Shown: in pieces, positions 1-9,398 of the stretch
How the letters are laid out: each line of letters begins with the position of its first letter
Numbering within the stretch: position 1 is the stretch's first letter
NCBI RefSeq assembly: GCF_007830635.1
Contig: NZ_VLLA01000001.1
Span: 405,868 to 469,867 of the forward strand
Reading direction: 5' to 3'
Source of the DNA: Bradyrhizobium huanghuaihaiense
GTDB taxonomy: Bacteria > Pseudomonadota > Alphaproteobacteria > Rhizobiales > Xanthobacteraceae
DNA: 64,000 bases
The notes under the pieces: generated by a model
What the model was told of the DNA's origin: nothing
Database searches by the model: none
Seen by the model: only the letters and a program-made list of their open reading frames with translations
Translations under genes and position numbers: made by a program

Positions 1-625
1 CGTGGGTCAACGGCGCGAGCGCGAGATAGACCGGACGGCCCTTGAAGGGATAGCCCATCAGCGTCAGTGCCGTCATGGCCTCGATGTTGCGGCCCGACAG
101 CATGACGCCCTTCGGCTTGCCGGTGGTGCCGCCGGTGCCGGGAATCATCGCGAGATCGTCGACCGTCTCGTGTTGATAATGGTCGTCGGCGAGGTCGGCG
201 AGCCAGCTGTCGAACGAGGGCGCGAAGGGTAACTCAGCATCGAGGCAGACGAGACCGCGCAACTTCGGCAGCTCTGCACGCACCGCCTCGACCATCGGCG
301 CGAAGCTTGAATGAAACAGCAGCAGGCTGCAGTCGAATTGGTCGAGGATGATCCGGTTTTCGGCCGCCTCGTTGCGCGGATTGATCGGGCACCAGACCGA
401 GCCGGCGCGGGAAATGCCGAACACGCAGGCAAACGCGACCGGATCGTTGCCGGAGAGGATTGCGACCTTCTCGCCGGGCGCGATGCCCGATCGGTCGAGC
501 CCGCGCGCGATGCGATAGCTAAGCTGCTGCACCTCGCCATAGCTGAGTTCGCGTCCATCCATGGTAAGGCACGGCGCATCGGGGCCGAGCGAGGCACCTT
601 TGTCGAGATAGTCGATGAAGCGCAT
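1..625 (-). CDS. AMP-dependent acyl-CoA synthetase/ligase, N-terminal part (runs off the window)
   Basis: ANL-superfamily adenylating enzyme, which activates a carboxylic acid as acyl-AMP and then forms the CoA thioester. About 208 residues are visible. They begin MRFIDYLDKG and include the ATP/AMP-binding loop GTGGTTGKPKGVM near residues 163-175, so the N-terminal domain is intact and the remaining half lies beyond base 1. The start is the ATG whose complement is at 623-625. It is the third gene of a minus-strand operon, 56 bases after the saccharopine-dehydrogenase-like gene, behind an SDR gene and opposite a TetR gene. The substrate cannot be read from this part; the neighbours suggest catabolism of a lipid, aromatic or terpenoid acid. 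Confidence 0.88.
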   Translation of the reverse strand, partial: MRFIDYLDKGASLGPDAPCLTMDGRELSYGEVQQLSYRIARGLDRSGIAPGEKVAILSGNDPVAFACVFGISRAGSVWCPINPRNEAAENRIILDQFDCSLLLFHSSFAPMVEAVRAELPKLRGLVCLDAELPFAPSFDSWLADLADDHYQHETVDDLAMIPGTGGTTGKPKGVMLSGRNIEAMTALTLMGYPFKGRPVYLALAPLTH

Positions 626-681
626 ATCAACACCCGAAGTGGCAGTGGGTGACGCGGAGGACCGCGCCACCCACGATTGAC

Positions 682-1812
682 TTAATCGTGCACGGTCAGA
701 ACCGGCTTACTGACCAGCCCGAAGCTGCGCAGCTGGCCGAGCAGTTCGTGGTGACCGAAGGCCTGGCAACCGGAGGCGAAGCCCACGCGCCTGGGCGGCT
801 GCTGCAGCAAGTGTGCGGCGGCATAGGCCTGCAGCAAGCCGGTCTGCTTGTAATTGCTGTTGCCGTTGATGACGCAGTGCGCGCGCCCCAACGGGCCGGA
901 GGCATGCACCGAATCCATCGACTTGTTGACACGCGGGTTCTCGCGCGGCGGCATGGTGTTCATCACACCGGCGGCGGTTTGCGCCAACGCGGCGTAGCGG
1001 TCGTCGGGGTTCATGTCCTTGGTCGCCTCCAGCGCGGCGGCGACGATCTGCGGCACGCCCAGCATCAGCGCGCGGTTGAACACACCGCCCAGCACCTTCA
1101 CGTTGGCCACGCGCGGATCGCGCTTGAACCACACCGGGTGCGAGGTGCCGCCCCAGGGCAGCGCCAGCGCCAGCTCGTGCTGGCCGGGGATCGCGAGGTT
1201 GTAGAGGCCGGCATCGGGTTGATGCTCGACATACTTGTTCTGCTCCAGGTAGTAGGCCTTGGCCATCGCGGCATTGACCAGGATAGTCTGCGTCGAGGCG
1301 ATGGTCGGACTGCCGCCCCAGAACACGGCGATATCAAGCGTGTCGAGGCCGGGCGTCTCCAGGCAGAGCTGGGCGGCGATCTCGCCGGTGGTGTACATCT
1401 GCGCGATGCCCGGCGCCAGCAGCAGGCCGGCATTGGCGAACTTCGTGCCCCACTCCTGCTCGAGCGTGATCAGCCAGTCCTGCTCGCCCGTGGTGTCGGT
1501 GTAGTGGCATCTGGAAGCCCAACAGGCTTGCACCACCTCGCCGCCGAACCTGGCGAACGGGCCTACTGTGTTGAGCACCACTGAGGCGCCGTTGAACAAC
1601 TCCGTCAGCGCGCTCACGGTGTGCGGCACTTCCACCACCTCGAAGTCGGCGGTCTCGATGCCGGCCACGTTCGCCTTCATTGCGGCGTTGAGCTTCTCGG
1701 CGCTGCGGCCGGCGGCGATGAACGGGATGTTGTACTCACGCAGATATTCGCAGACCAGGCGGCCGGTGTAGCCGGACGCGCCATAGACGATGACGGGCTT
1801 CTTCGCACTCAT
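682..1812 (-). CDS. saccharopine dehydrogenase-like NAD(P)-binding protein
   Basis: 376 residues. The N-terminus has a Rossmann dinucleotide-binding motif (VYGASGYTGRLV, residues about 8-19), as in saccharopine dehydrogenases and trans-acting enoyl reductases. The rest is family-specific sequence without a motif that fixes the substrate. A strong ribosome site (GGAGGAACG) sits just before the ATG. It lies 34 bases after the SDR gene and before the acyl-CoA synthetase gene, so all three are probably one transcript. An oxidoreductase acting on a CoA-linked or lipid intermediate is the most reasonable guess; true lysine-pathway saccharopine dehydrogenase is unlikely in this setting. Confidence 0.8.
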   Translation of the reverse strand: MSAKKPVIVYGASGYTGRLVCEYLREYNIPFIAAGRSAEKLNAAMKANVAGIETADFEVVEVPHTVSALTELFNGASVVLNTVGPFARFGGEVVQACWASRCHYTDTTGEQDWLITLEQEWGTKFANAGLLLAPGIAQMYTTGEIAAQLCLETPGLDTLDIAVFWGGSPTIASTQTILVNAAMAKAYYLEQNKYVEHQPDAGLYNLAIPGQHELALALPWGGTSHPVWFKRDPRVANVKVLGGVFNRALMLGVPQIVAAALEATKDMNPDDRYAALAQTAAGVMNTMPPRENPRVNKSMDSVHASGPLGRAHCVINGNSNYKQTGLLQAYAAAHLLQQPPRRVGFASGCQAFGHHELLGQLRSFGLVSKPVLTVHD

Positions 1813-1846
1813 AGCGTTCCTCCGAAATGTTTGTTGTCAGGTTCTG

Positions 1847-2650
1847 CTACATGCCCATGCCGCCATCGACCGGCAGTCCGATGCCGGTGATGAAGCGCGC
1901 CTCGTTCGAGCACAGGAACACCACGGCATCGCCAATGTCCGTGACCTCGGCGAGACGGCCGAGCGGGGTTTGCTCCACCACCGAGCCGACCGCGGCGTTG
2001 ACGTCAGGCGCGAGCCCGACCTTGACGATGTCGTTGGCGAGTTGCATGCCCATGTCGGTCGGGATCAGGCCCGGATAGATGCAGTTCACGCGCACGCCGA
2101 AACCGAGCTTGCCCGCTTCCATCGCTCCGACCCGCGTCATGCGGTCAACCGCGGATTTGGTGCCCGAATAGACCGCGATGCTCGGGAAGGCGATCGTCGC
2201 CGCGACGGAAGCGATGTTGACGACTGCGCCGCCCTTGCCGGCCGGCCCGCCCGGGCGCATGGCGCGGAAGGCGTGCTTCATGCCCAGCACGGTGCCGACG
2301 ATATTGACGTCGCACATCCGCCGTGCGTCCTCGGCCCTAACCTCGGAAATCAGCGACGTGACCTCGATGCCGGCATTGTTGATCAGAATGTCGTAGCCGC
2401 CGAGGGTTGCGACCGTCTTGGCAACCGCCCGCTCCCATTGAGCGTCGTCGGTGACGTCGAGCTGGACGAAGCCCGTCGTGACATCCTCCTTCGCGATAGC
2501 GGCTGCGCTGGCGCGGCCGGCCTCCTCCAGGATGTCGGCGATCATGATCGAGGCGCCGGCTCGCGCCAACGCTTGCGCGATGGCCGCGCCGATTCCTCGG
2601 GCACCGCCGGTAACCAGGGCTTTCCTGCCTGCAAGGCTCTTCCCGCTCAT
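1847..2650 (-). CDS. short-chain dehydrogenase/reductase (SDR)
   Basis: 267-residue classical SDR. Visible are the cofactor motif TGGARGIG (residues 14-21), NNAG (91-94) and the catalytic Ser148, Tyr161 and Lys165 (YSGTK). The conserved C-terminal pattern ending in GLPVDGGMGM is also present. It should oxidise a hydroxyl or reduce a ketone with NAD(P)(H). The start at 2650 is chosen because GGAGGAG lies directly upstream; an in-frame extension to 2851 would run through the operator region and lacks SDR-like sequence. It is the first gene of the minus-strand operon controlled from the 2.65-2.93 kb intergenic region. Confidence 0.9.
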   Translation of the reverse strand: MSGKSLAGRKALVTGGARGIGAAIAQALARAGASIMIADILEEAGRASAAAIAKEDVTTGFVQLDVTDDAQWERAVAKTVATLGGYDILINNAGIEVTSLISEVRAEDARRMCDVNIVGTVLGMKHAFRAMRPGGPAGKGGAVVNIASVAATIAFPSIAVYSGTKSAVDRMTRVGAMEAGKLGFGVRVNCIYPGLIPTDMGMQLANDIVKVGLAPDVNAAVGSVVEQTPLGRLAEVTDIGDAVVFLCSNEARFITGIGLPVDGGMGM

Positions 2651-2814
2651 GACGCACTCCTCCGTTGCTGGTGATTGATCGATTCGTGCTGCGCCAATCG
2701 GCGCGCACCAAGTCGATGGGCGCAGGCCTTTTCGGCGGCACCCAGCGAAGCGTTCCTCCATGGTCGGACGTCTTGACGACTGTCCAAATTCTTGGTGCGA
2801 ACCTCCGCCAGAAA

Positions 2815-2852
2815 CTTGACACTTGTCAAGAACGAATTTGACAGTTGTCAAA
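2815..2852. promoter_or_regulatory. two tandem palindromic operators, probable TetR sites
   Basis: Two nearly identical palindromes, TTGACA-CT-TGTCAA at 2816-2829 and TTGACA-GT-TGTCAA at 2838-2851, have centres 22 bases apart, about two helical turns. Flanking bases extend each arm to seven (2815-2830 and 2837-2852). They lie in the 284-base space between the SDR operon (leftward) and the TetR gene (rightward). A third, degraded copy may be at about 2773-2787. Their position and symmetry fit binding by the adjacent TetR protein to repress both directions; that assignment is inferred. Confidence 0.7.
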
Positions 2853-2934
2853 GGAAGTGGTTGTGAGGGGATGAAGCATTCCGCGGTCGACGCGGTATAA
2901 GCCCTTGAAAGAACGGGACTGAGAAAGGGACGAG

Positions 2935-3573
2935 ATGGCGCGGCAGGTGACGGGAGCGGCCCGGCGTGTGGCTGATGCGGCCGAGGTGCTGCGCGACGAG
3001 AAGTTCAACGCGCGGCGCGGCGAGCTTGCCGAGGCCGCGCTCGAGACACTTGGAGAGCTCGGCTTCGCACGCACCAGCCTGCGCGAAATCGCGCAGAACT
3101 CGGCGTTCACGCACGGCGTGTTCCACTATTATTTCAGCGACAAGCTCGATCTGATCTGCTGCTGCGTCCGCCACTACAAGGCGAAGTGCGTGACGCGATA
3201 TGACGAGGTCGTCGCGACAGCAACGAGCCGCGACGAACTGACGGAGGGTTTTCTCGCCAAGCTCGCAGCAACGCTGCAGAACGAAGCCCGTATGCACCGT
3301 CTTTGGTACGACCTGCGTTCGCAAGCGATGTTCGAGGCGGCGTTTCGCAAGGATGTAATCGAGATCGACAAGAGCCTGGAAGCGATGATCTGGCGCATCG
3401 CCTACCGCTATGCCGAGCTCGGCGGCAAGCGGCCGGCGTCGTCGCCGGCCGCGCTCTATGCGCTGTTCGACGGTCTGTTCCAGAGTGCGCTGCTCAAGCA
3501 CCTCGCGGGTGACAAGACGGCGATTCCCGAACTGCTCGATGAAGTCCGGCGCCTGCTGCCGACGGTCTGCTGA
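2935..3573 (+). CDS. TetR/AcrR family transcriptional regulator
   Basis: 212 residues. An N-terminal TetR helix-turn-helix covers about residues 28-75: helix pattern LAEAALETLGELGF, then TSLREIAQ, then the recognition segment FTHGVFHYYFSDK. The C-terminal helical ligand-binding domain is not assignable to a known inducer. It is divergent from the SDR/acyl-CoA synthetase operon and shares with it an intergenic region holding two perfect palindromes, so it probably represses that operon and itself, released by a substrate or CoA intermediate of the pathway. Confidence 0.88.
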   Translation: MARQVTGAARRVADAAEVLRDEKFNARRGELAEAALETLGELGFARTSLREIAQNSAFTHGVFHYYFSDKLDLICCCVRHYKAKCVTRYDEVVATATSRDELTEGFLAKLAATLQNEARMHRLWYDLRSQAMFEAAFRKDVIEIDKSLEAMIWRIAYRYAELGGKRPASSPAALYALFDGLFQSALLKHLAGDKTAIPELLDEVRRLLPTVC

Positions 3574-3603
3574 CGCGCGGCAGCACCCGCGAAGCTTCCG
3601 CAT

Positions 3604-3718
3604 CGTCATTGCGAGGGTGCGCGACAAAATTGCGAAACAATTTTGCGCTGATGCGACGAAGCAATCCAGAAACCCTCCGCGGAGAGATCCTGGATTGCTT
3701 CGCTACGCTCGCAATGAC
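3604..3718. repeat. intergenic palindromic repeat, family E
   Basis: Begins CGTCATTGCGAG and ends CTCGCAATGAC, with internal GAAGCAATCCAG and CTGGATTGCTTC arms, so it folds as a long branched hairpin. A second copy is at 35631-35715. It sits between the convergent TetR and TPR genes and encodes nothing. Confidence 0.85.
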
Positions 3719-3741
3719 TGTGGGGAGAGATCTTTCTCGCA

Positions 3742-4854
3742 TCACTTCACAAAACCAAGCCCTTCGCGCGCGGTGTCGACGGCCCATTTGTCGGTCGGCG
3801 GCAGCGCGAGCACGCTGTTGAAATCCGCGCGCGCATGTTTGGCGTCGGACATCAGCATGTAGAGAAGGCCGCGATTGGCCAGGGCATCCTGGCTTTTGGG
3901 ATCGAGTCGAAGCGCCTCGTTGTAGTCGGCGAGCGCGCGGTCGTGCTGTCCCATGTCCCGAAACACGCCGGCGCGATCCTTGTAGGCGTCCAGATTCCCC
4001 GGCTGTAACCGAATCGCTTCGTCGAGATCGGCAAGGGCGCGTTTGTCGTCGCCCTTCCTGTGCAGGACGACGCCTCGAATGCGATAGGCCTTCGGGAAAG
4101 CCGGCGTGATTCTCGTGACGTCATCCAGCTCCCGGATGGTGCCGTCGATGTCGTCCTTGTTCAGGAACACAATGGCCCGGCAATAATGGCCGCCGGCACT
4201 TCCGGGCTCGAGACGGACGGCGCTGTCGCAATCGTCCAGGGCTGCATCGACCTCGCCCTTGTTGAGACGAATGTTGCTTCGCAGCTCGTAGGGCCAGGCA
4301 GCGGCTGGATTCCGCTGCATCGCCTCGGTGTAATCGGCGGCGGCCCGATCGGCGTCGCCCTTCACCGCATAGACCTGCCCGCGCATCATGAGCGCACGGT
4401 AGGCCTGCTTGGGGCTGCGTTCGATGGCCTCGGTGAAGCCGGCGATCGCGAGATCGAAATCGCGGTGATTGAAATATTCCTCGGCGCGCGAGGTGTAGGG
4501 CGCGCCATAGTCGGGATCGAGACGAATGGCCTCGTTGTAGTCGGCCATGGCGTGATCGCGATCGCCTTTGGCGGAATAGGCACGCCCGCGGCAATGATAG
4601 GCCCGCCCGAAATTCGGATCGATCCGGATCGCGGCGCTGCAATCCTCGAAGGCGCGATCCTTGTCGCGCTTCATGTAATACGCTTCACCACGCAACTCGT
4701 AAGCCGCGGCATTGGTCGGGTCAGCCGCAATGATCTCGGTCTTCTCGGCGATGACACGATCGTTCGACGCGTCGTCAGCGTGGGCCACGACCGTGGCAGC
4801 AATGGTGACAGAGCAGAGCAGACCAAAGGCCCGGCCAATCGAACCGCAAATCAT
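3742..4854 (-). CDS. exported tetratricopeptide-repeat protein
   Basis: 370 residues. A signal peptide (GLLCSVTIAATVVAHA, cleavage before DDASN) is followed by about nine TPR units of 34 residues, each with the pattern (A)DYNEAIRLDP and YxxRGxxY. It is probably a periplasmic scaffold for protein-protein contacts; no catalytic domain is present. The start at 4854 is chosen because it gives a clean signal peptide. An ATG 15 codons upstream (4899) would put charged and Cys-rich residues in front of it. The open frame continues further upstream but overlaps ptsN and is not coding there. Confidence 0.8.
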   Translation of the reverse strand: MICGSIGRAFGLLCSVTIAATVVAHADDASNDRVIAEKTEIIAADPTNAAAYELRGEAYYMKRDKDRAFEDCSAAIRIDPNFGRAYHCRGRAYSAKGDRDHAMADYNEAIRLDPDYGAPYTSRAEEYFNHRDFDLAIAGFTEAIERSPKQAYRALMMRGQVYAVKGDADRAAADYTEAMQRNPAAAWPYELRSNIRLNKGEVDAALDDCDSAVRLEPGSAGGHYCRAIVFLNKDDIDGTIRELDDVTRITPAFPKAYRIRGVVLHRKGDDKRALADLDEAIRLQPGNLDAYKDRAGVFRDMGQHDRALADYNEALRLDPKSQDALANRGLLYMLMSDAKHARADFNSVLALPPTDKWAVDTAREGLGFVK

Positions 4855-4975
4855 GTGGCAATATCCCGTACAGAAATCGGGCCGGTCGCAGGTGGACATG
4901 ATGGCGCAATACGCCAGCGCCCGGCTGCAATATGTCGCAGACGGCGCGGTGCGGGTTCGAACGGGCGGAAGGGGC

Positions 4976-5437
4976 CTACGCCGCGGTCGCCGGCGGCAGC
5001 GCGAGCACCGAATAGATCGCCTGGGCGTCGCGGGAGGCGCGGAGCTTCTTGGCGATGTCCTGGTCGCGGAGCAGGCGGGCGATGCGTGCGAGCGCCTTGA
5101 GGTGGTCGGCGCCGGCGCCTTCGGGGGCGAGCAGCAGGAAGACGAGATCGACCGGCTGGCCGTCCATCGCCTCGAAATCGATCGGACGATCGAGCCGCGC
5201 GAACAGGCCGAAGATCTTCTCCAGCTTGGGCAGCTTGCCGTGGGGAATGGCGACGCCGTAGCCGACCGCGGTGGTACCGAGCTTCTCACGCTGTAGCAGC
5301 ACCTCGAACACCGAGCGTTCGTTCTGCCCGGTGAGCTCGGCGGCCTTCGCCGCAAGCTCCTGCAGGGCCTGCTTCTTGCTGTTGACCTTCAATGCCGGGA
5401 GAATCGCCTCGGGTGCGACCAGATCGGTAATCGGCAT
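4976..5437 (-). CDS. ptsN: PTS IIA-like nitrogen-regulatory protein PtsN (EIIA-Ntr)
   Basis: 153 residues of the EIIA fructose/mannitol fold. The phosphorylatable histidine is His66 in YGVAIPHGK. It is the terminal phosphoacceptor of the nitrogen PTS (PtsP-NPr-PtsN) and in proteobacteria links nitrogen and potassium status to transport and sigma-54 functions; it does not carry sugar. It lies downstream of rpoN and hpf, the conserved proteobacterial order, with a 222-base gap to hpf, so it may also have its own promoter. The start at 5437 gives the family's usual N-terminus (MPITDLVAPEAI). Confidence 0.95.
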   Translation of the reverse strand: MPITDLVAPEAILPALKVNSKKQALQELAAKAAELTGQNERSVFEVLLQREKLGTTAVGYGVAIPHGKLPKLEKIFGLFARLDRPIDFEAMDGQPVDLVFLLLAPEGAGADHLKALARIARLLRDQDIAKKLRASRDAQAIYSVLALPPATAA

Positions 5438-5659
5438 GGAAGGTTTCCGAGGTGAATTAAACCGACAGGTTCCGAATTGGCCAGCTTGGAAAGAACCACG
5501 CCGGGCCGGCGTCAAGAAGGTGAAGCAGGAGGGGGACTTAGCCCCGATCCTGATGTGGGGCGCTTCTACTCCAACGCAATCCCGGTGCCAACTGCTGCGT
5601 GCGGCTTTGCCCCGGTCATTGTTAAGGGCTGCGGATGATACGGGGCCCGATTTTGGGCC

Positions 5660-6271
5660 CTAACCGCCCGCCTTCCCGTCGCCTTTGGCCCCGGGCGGGT
5701 CGACCCAGCCCACATTGCCGTCGGCGCGGCGGTAAATGATGTTCACGCGGCCGCTGGAGCCATGCTGGAATACCAGGCAGGGTGCCCCGCTGAGGTCCAG
5801 TTCCATGACGGCTTCGCTGACCGAGAGCTGCTTCAGCGAGGTGGTGGCCTCGGCGATGATCACAGGGCTGTAGCCGGTGATCTCCTGCTCGTCCTCCCCT
5901 TCGCCAGGCGCCTCCAGCACGTAAGCCGTGGCATCGAGCGCGGCCAGCGCCGCATTGGCGACATGGGTCTTGCGGGCCGAACGATCCTTGAGCCGGCTCT
6001 TGTAGCGCTTGAGGCGCTTCTCGATCATCAGGAGCGCCTGGTCGGCGCTGGCATAGGCGTCGGGCGCGTTCGAGTCGGCCTCCAGCGTGATACCCGAATC
6101 CAGATGCAACGCGCAGTCGGTGCGGAAGCCGAAGCCATCCTTGGAGAGCGTGATGTGGCCGGAATAATTGCCGTCGAAATATTTGCGCAGGACCTCTTCA
6201 GTCCGGTCGGTAACGCGGCCGCGCAGGGCCTCGCCGACGCTGACACTCTTTCCGGAAATTCGAAGGGTCAT
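5660..6271 (-). CDS. hpf: ribosome hibernation promoting factor, long form
   Basis: 203 residues. An N-terminal ribosome-binding S30AE domain (about 1-105) is joined by an acidic linker to a C-terminal dimerisation domain (about 135-195, with YSPVIIAEATTSLKQLSVSEA and NIIYRRADGNVGWVDP). The two-domain layout is that of long HPF, which pairs 70S ribosomes into inactive 100S dimers in slow growth. It lies 169 bases after rpoN in the usual rpoN-hpf-ptsN order. It is distinct from the short enterobacterial HPF/YfiA. Confidence 0.94.
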   Translation of the reverse strand: MTLRISGKSVSVGEALRGRVTDRTEEVLRKYFDGNYSGHITLSKDGFGFRTDCALHLDSGITLEADSNAPDAYASADQALLMIEKRLKRYKSRLKDRSARKTHVANAALAALDATAYVLEAPGEGEDEQEITGYSPVIIAEATTSLKQLSVSEAVMELDLSGAPCLVFQHGSSGRVNIIYRRADGNVGWVDPPGAKGDGKAGG

Positions 6272-6440
6272 GTGATGCCTCGCTTGGTTACGCCGAGCTG
6301 CGATGACGCGTCATCGCAGCTGGGGTTGTTCCCTGCGCATGGTCCGCTCGGAAAACCGCTGGGTCCTTTTCCGGATCATGCGCATGCTTGGACCGGTCTC
6401 GATGGGGGATTGAGAGTAGCGCGATTTGGCGCGAGCGCAA

Positions 6441-8060
6441 TCAGGCCGGCTCGGTGTTGCGGGAGCGATCGGACAGTGCGGTGGAGAGGACGTTACCAAG
6501 AGCGCTCTGCTTGTCGCGGCGGCGTTGCACCGAGGAGGGAATGCGCATGGCTTCGCGGTACTTCGCGACCGTGCGGCGGGCAATATCAATGCCCGAGGCG
6601 CGTAACCGTTCCACGATGGTGTCGTCCGACAGGATCGCGGAGGGCGCCTCCGAATCGATCAGCTGCTTGATGTGGTGACGCACGGCTTCGGCCGAATGCG
6701 CCTCGCCGCCGTCGGCCGAGGCGATCGAGGCCGTGAAGAAATATTTCAATTCGAATGTGCCGCGATTTGTCGCCATGTACTTGTTGGCGGTGACGCGCGA
6801 CACCGTGGATTCATGCATCTGGATGGCGTCGGCGACGGCCTTCAGATTCAGCGGCCGCAAATGCGCGACGCCGTGGGTGAAGAAGCCGTCCTGCTGGCGC
6901 ACGATCTCGGTTGCAACTTTCAGGATGGTGCGGGCGCGCTGGTCGAGCGCGCGAACGAGCCAGGTGGCGTTCTGCAGCGCATCGGTGAAGTAGGACTTGT
7001 CGCCGTCCTTGCCGATCTTCTTAGATAGCTCGGAATAGTAGGTCTGGTTCACCAGCACGCGCGGCAAGGTGTCGCTGTTGAGCTCGACATGCCAGCCGCC
7101 GTCCGGACCCGGGCGGACATAGACGTCGGGCACCATGGTCTGGAGCCGGGCCGAGCCGAACTTCATGCCGGGCTTGGGATTGAGGCGGCGGATCTCGCCG
7201 ATCATGTCGGCGATGTCCTCGTCGTCGACGCCGCAGAGCTTGCGCAGGGCGGCGATGTCGCGCTTGGCAAGCAGGTCGAGATGCTCGACGAGGGCCTGCA
7301 TCGCCGGGTCGTAGCGGTCGAGCTCGCGGAGCTGGATCGCCAGGCATTCGCTCAAGGAGCGCGCGCAGACGCCGGGCGGGTCGAATTTTTGCAGCACGGC
7401 GAGGACGTCCTCGACCTCCTGCTGCGACGCGCCAAGACGTTCGGCGGCCTGGCCTAGACCGGGCGGCAGATAACCGGCCTCGTCGACGAGGTCGATCAGG
7501 TACTGGCCGATCATGCGCTGCGCGGGTGCGGTGAAGGCGACCGAGAGCTGCTCGGCGAGATGGTCCGACAGCGTCGTCTCGGCCGCGACAAAAGCCTCGA
7601 GATTGTAGTCTTCGTCACCCGAGGCGCCGCCGCCCCATTCGGTATAGGTGGTCGGTGCCGCGTCCTGGGCGTTGCGCGCCGCGGCCTCGGCCGGCTCCTC
7701 GGAGAAGACGTTGTCCAGGCCCGTGTCCAGGGTCTGCTCGATCTCGGCGCGGGTGCCGAGATCCTTGCTCATCCATTCTTCCTGGCCCGGCTCGAAGGCC
7801 TCGCCCGAACCACCGCCCGGCTCGTCGCCGTTGCTGCCGCCGAAATCATCGCCGTCGCCGAACTGGCCGGCCTCGGCCGGGGCCTCGGTGGGCGCCTCGT
7901 CACTGGCCCGTTCCAGCAGGGGGTTACGCTCGAGTTCCTCTTCCACGAAGGTCGTGAGATCGAGATTGGACAATTGCAGCAGCTTGATCGCCTGCATCAG
8001 CTGCGGCGTCATGACCAGCGACTGCGATTGCCGGAACTCTAATCTCTGCGTAAGCGCCAT
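6441..8060 (-). CDS. rpoN: RNA polymerase sigma-54 factor RpoN
   Basis: 539 residues. Region I (LEFRQSQSLVMTPQLMQAIKLLQLSNLDL, interrupted here for length) starts at the N-terminus. An acidic, glycine-rich linker of about 45-125 follows, then the core-binding domain and the C-terminal DNA-binding domain with the invariant RpoN box ARRTVAKYRE at residues 494-503. It directs transcription from -24/-12 promoters with enhancer-binding activators, for nitrogen assimilation and, in rhizobia, nitrogen fixation. It follows lptB by 91 bases and precedes hpf and ptsN. Bradyrhizobium japonicum is known to have two rpoN genes; which copy this is cannot be told here. Confidence 0.97.
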   Translation of the reverse strand: MALTQRLEFRQSQSLVMTPQLMQAIKLLQLSNLDLTTFVEEELERNPLLERASDEAPTEAPAEAGQFGDGDDFGGSNGDEPGGGSGEAFEPGQEEWMSKDLGTRAEIEQTLDTGLDNVFSEEPAEAAARNAQDAAPTTYTEWGGGASGDEDYNLEAFVAAETTLSDHLAEQLSVAFTAPAQRMIGQYLIDLVDEAGYLPPGLGQAAERLGASQQEVEDVLAVLQKFDPPGVCARSLSECLAIQLRELDRYDPAMQALVEHLDLLAKRDIAALRKLCGVDDEDIADMIGEIRRLNPKPGMKFGSARLQTMVPDVYVRPGPDGGWHVELNSDTLPRVLVNQTYYSELSKKIGKDGDKSYFTDALQNATWLVRALDQRARTILKVATEIVRQQDGFFTHGVAHLRPLNLKAVADAIQMHESTVSRVTANKYMATNRGTFELKYFFTASIASADGGEAHSAEAVRHHIKQLIDSEAPSAILSDDTIVERLRASGIDIARRTVAKYREAMRIPSSVQRRRDKQSALGNVLSTALSDRSRNTEPA

Positions 8061-8151
8061 GAAGCAAGAACCGATCCCAAGAAGTTGGTCCGATTTTTGC
8101 TTATCCTAGTCTCAGCCCGATGTACACGTCTTGACGAATTGGAAAAAAGGG

Positions 8152-9186
<1,035 letters not shown>

Positions 9187-9398
9187 CCCCGCCTTCTAGC
9201 TTTTCGCGGCATTTCGCGCGATCTGCCGCCCCGGCTTTATCGATTCGCCGACGCAGCATGAGTGAAGGAATGTCCCATGCCCAATGAAACACGCCCGGTA
9301 AGCGGCGGACCCCGCTTCGAAAGCCCTTCGCGCTAGATACAGTCTCGCCGGGCAAGCTTCAACCTCGGATCGGGGGCATCCGAAACAAGCCGTTGAAT

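Noticed and set aside
5636..5660. GGGCCC-GATTTT-GGGCCC palindrome after hpf as a terminator
   Set aside because: No T tract follows in the direction of hpf transcription; may be chance in GC-rich DNA.
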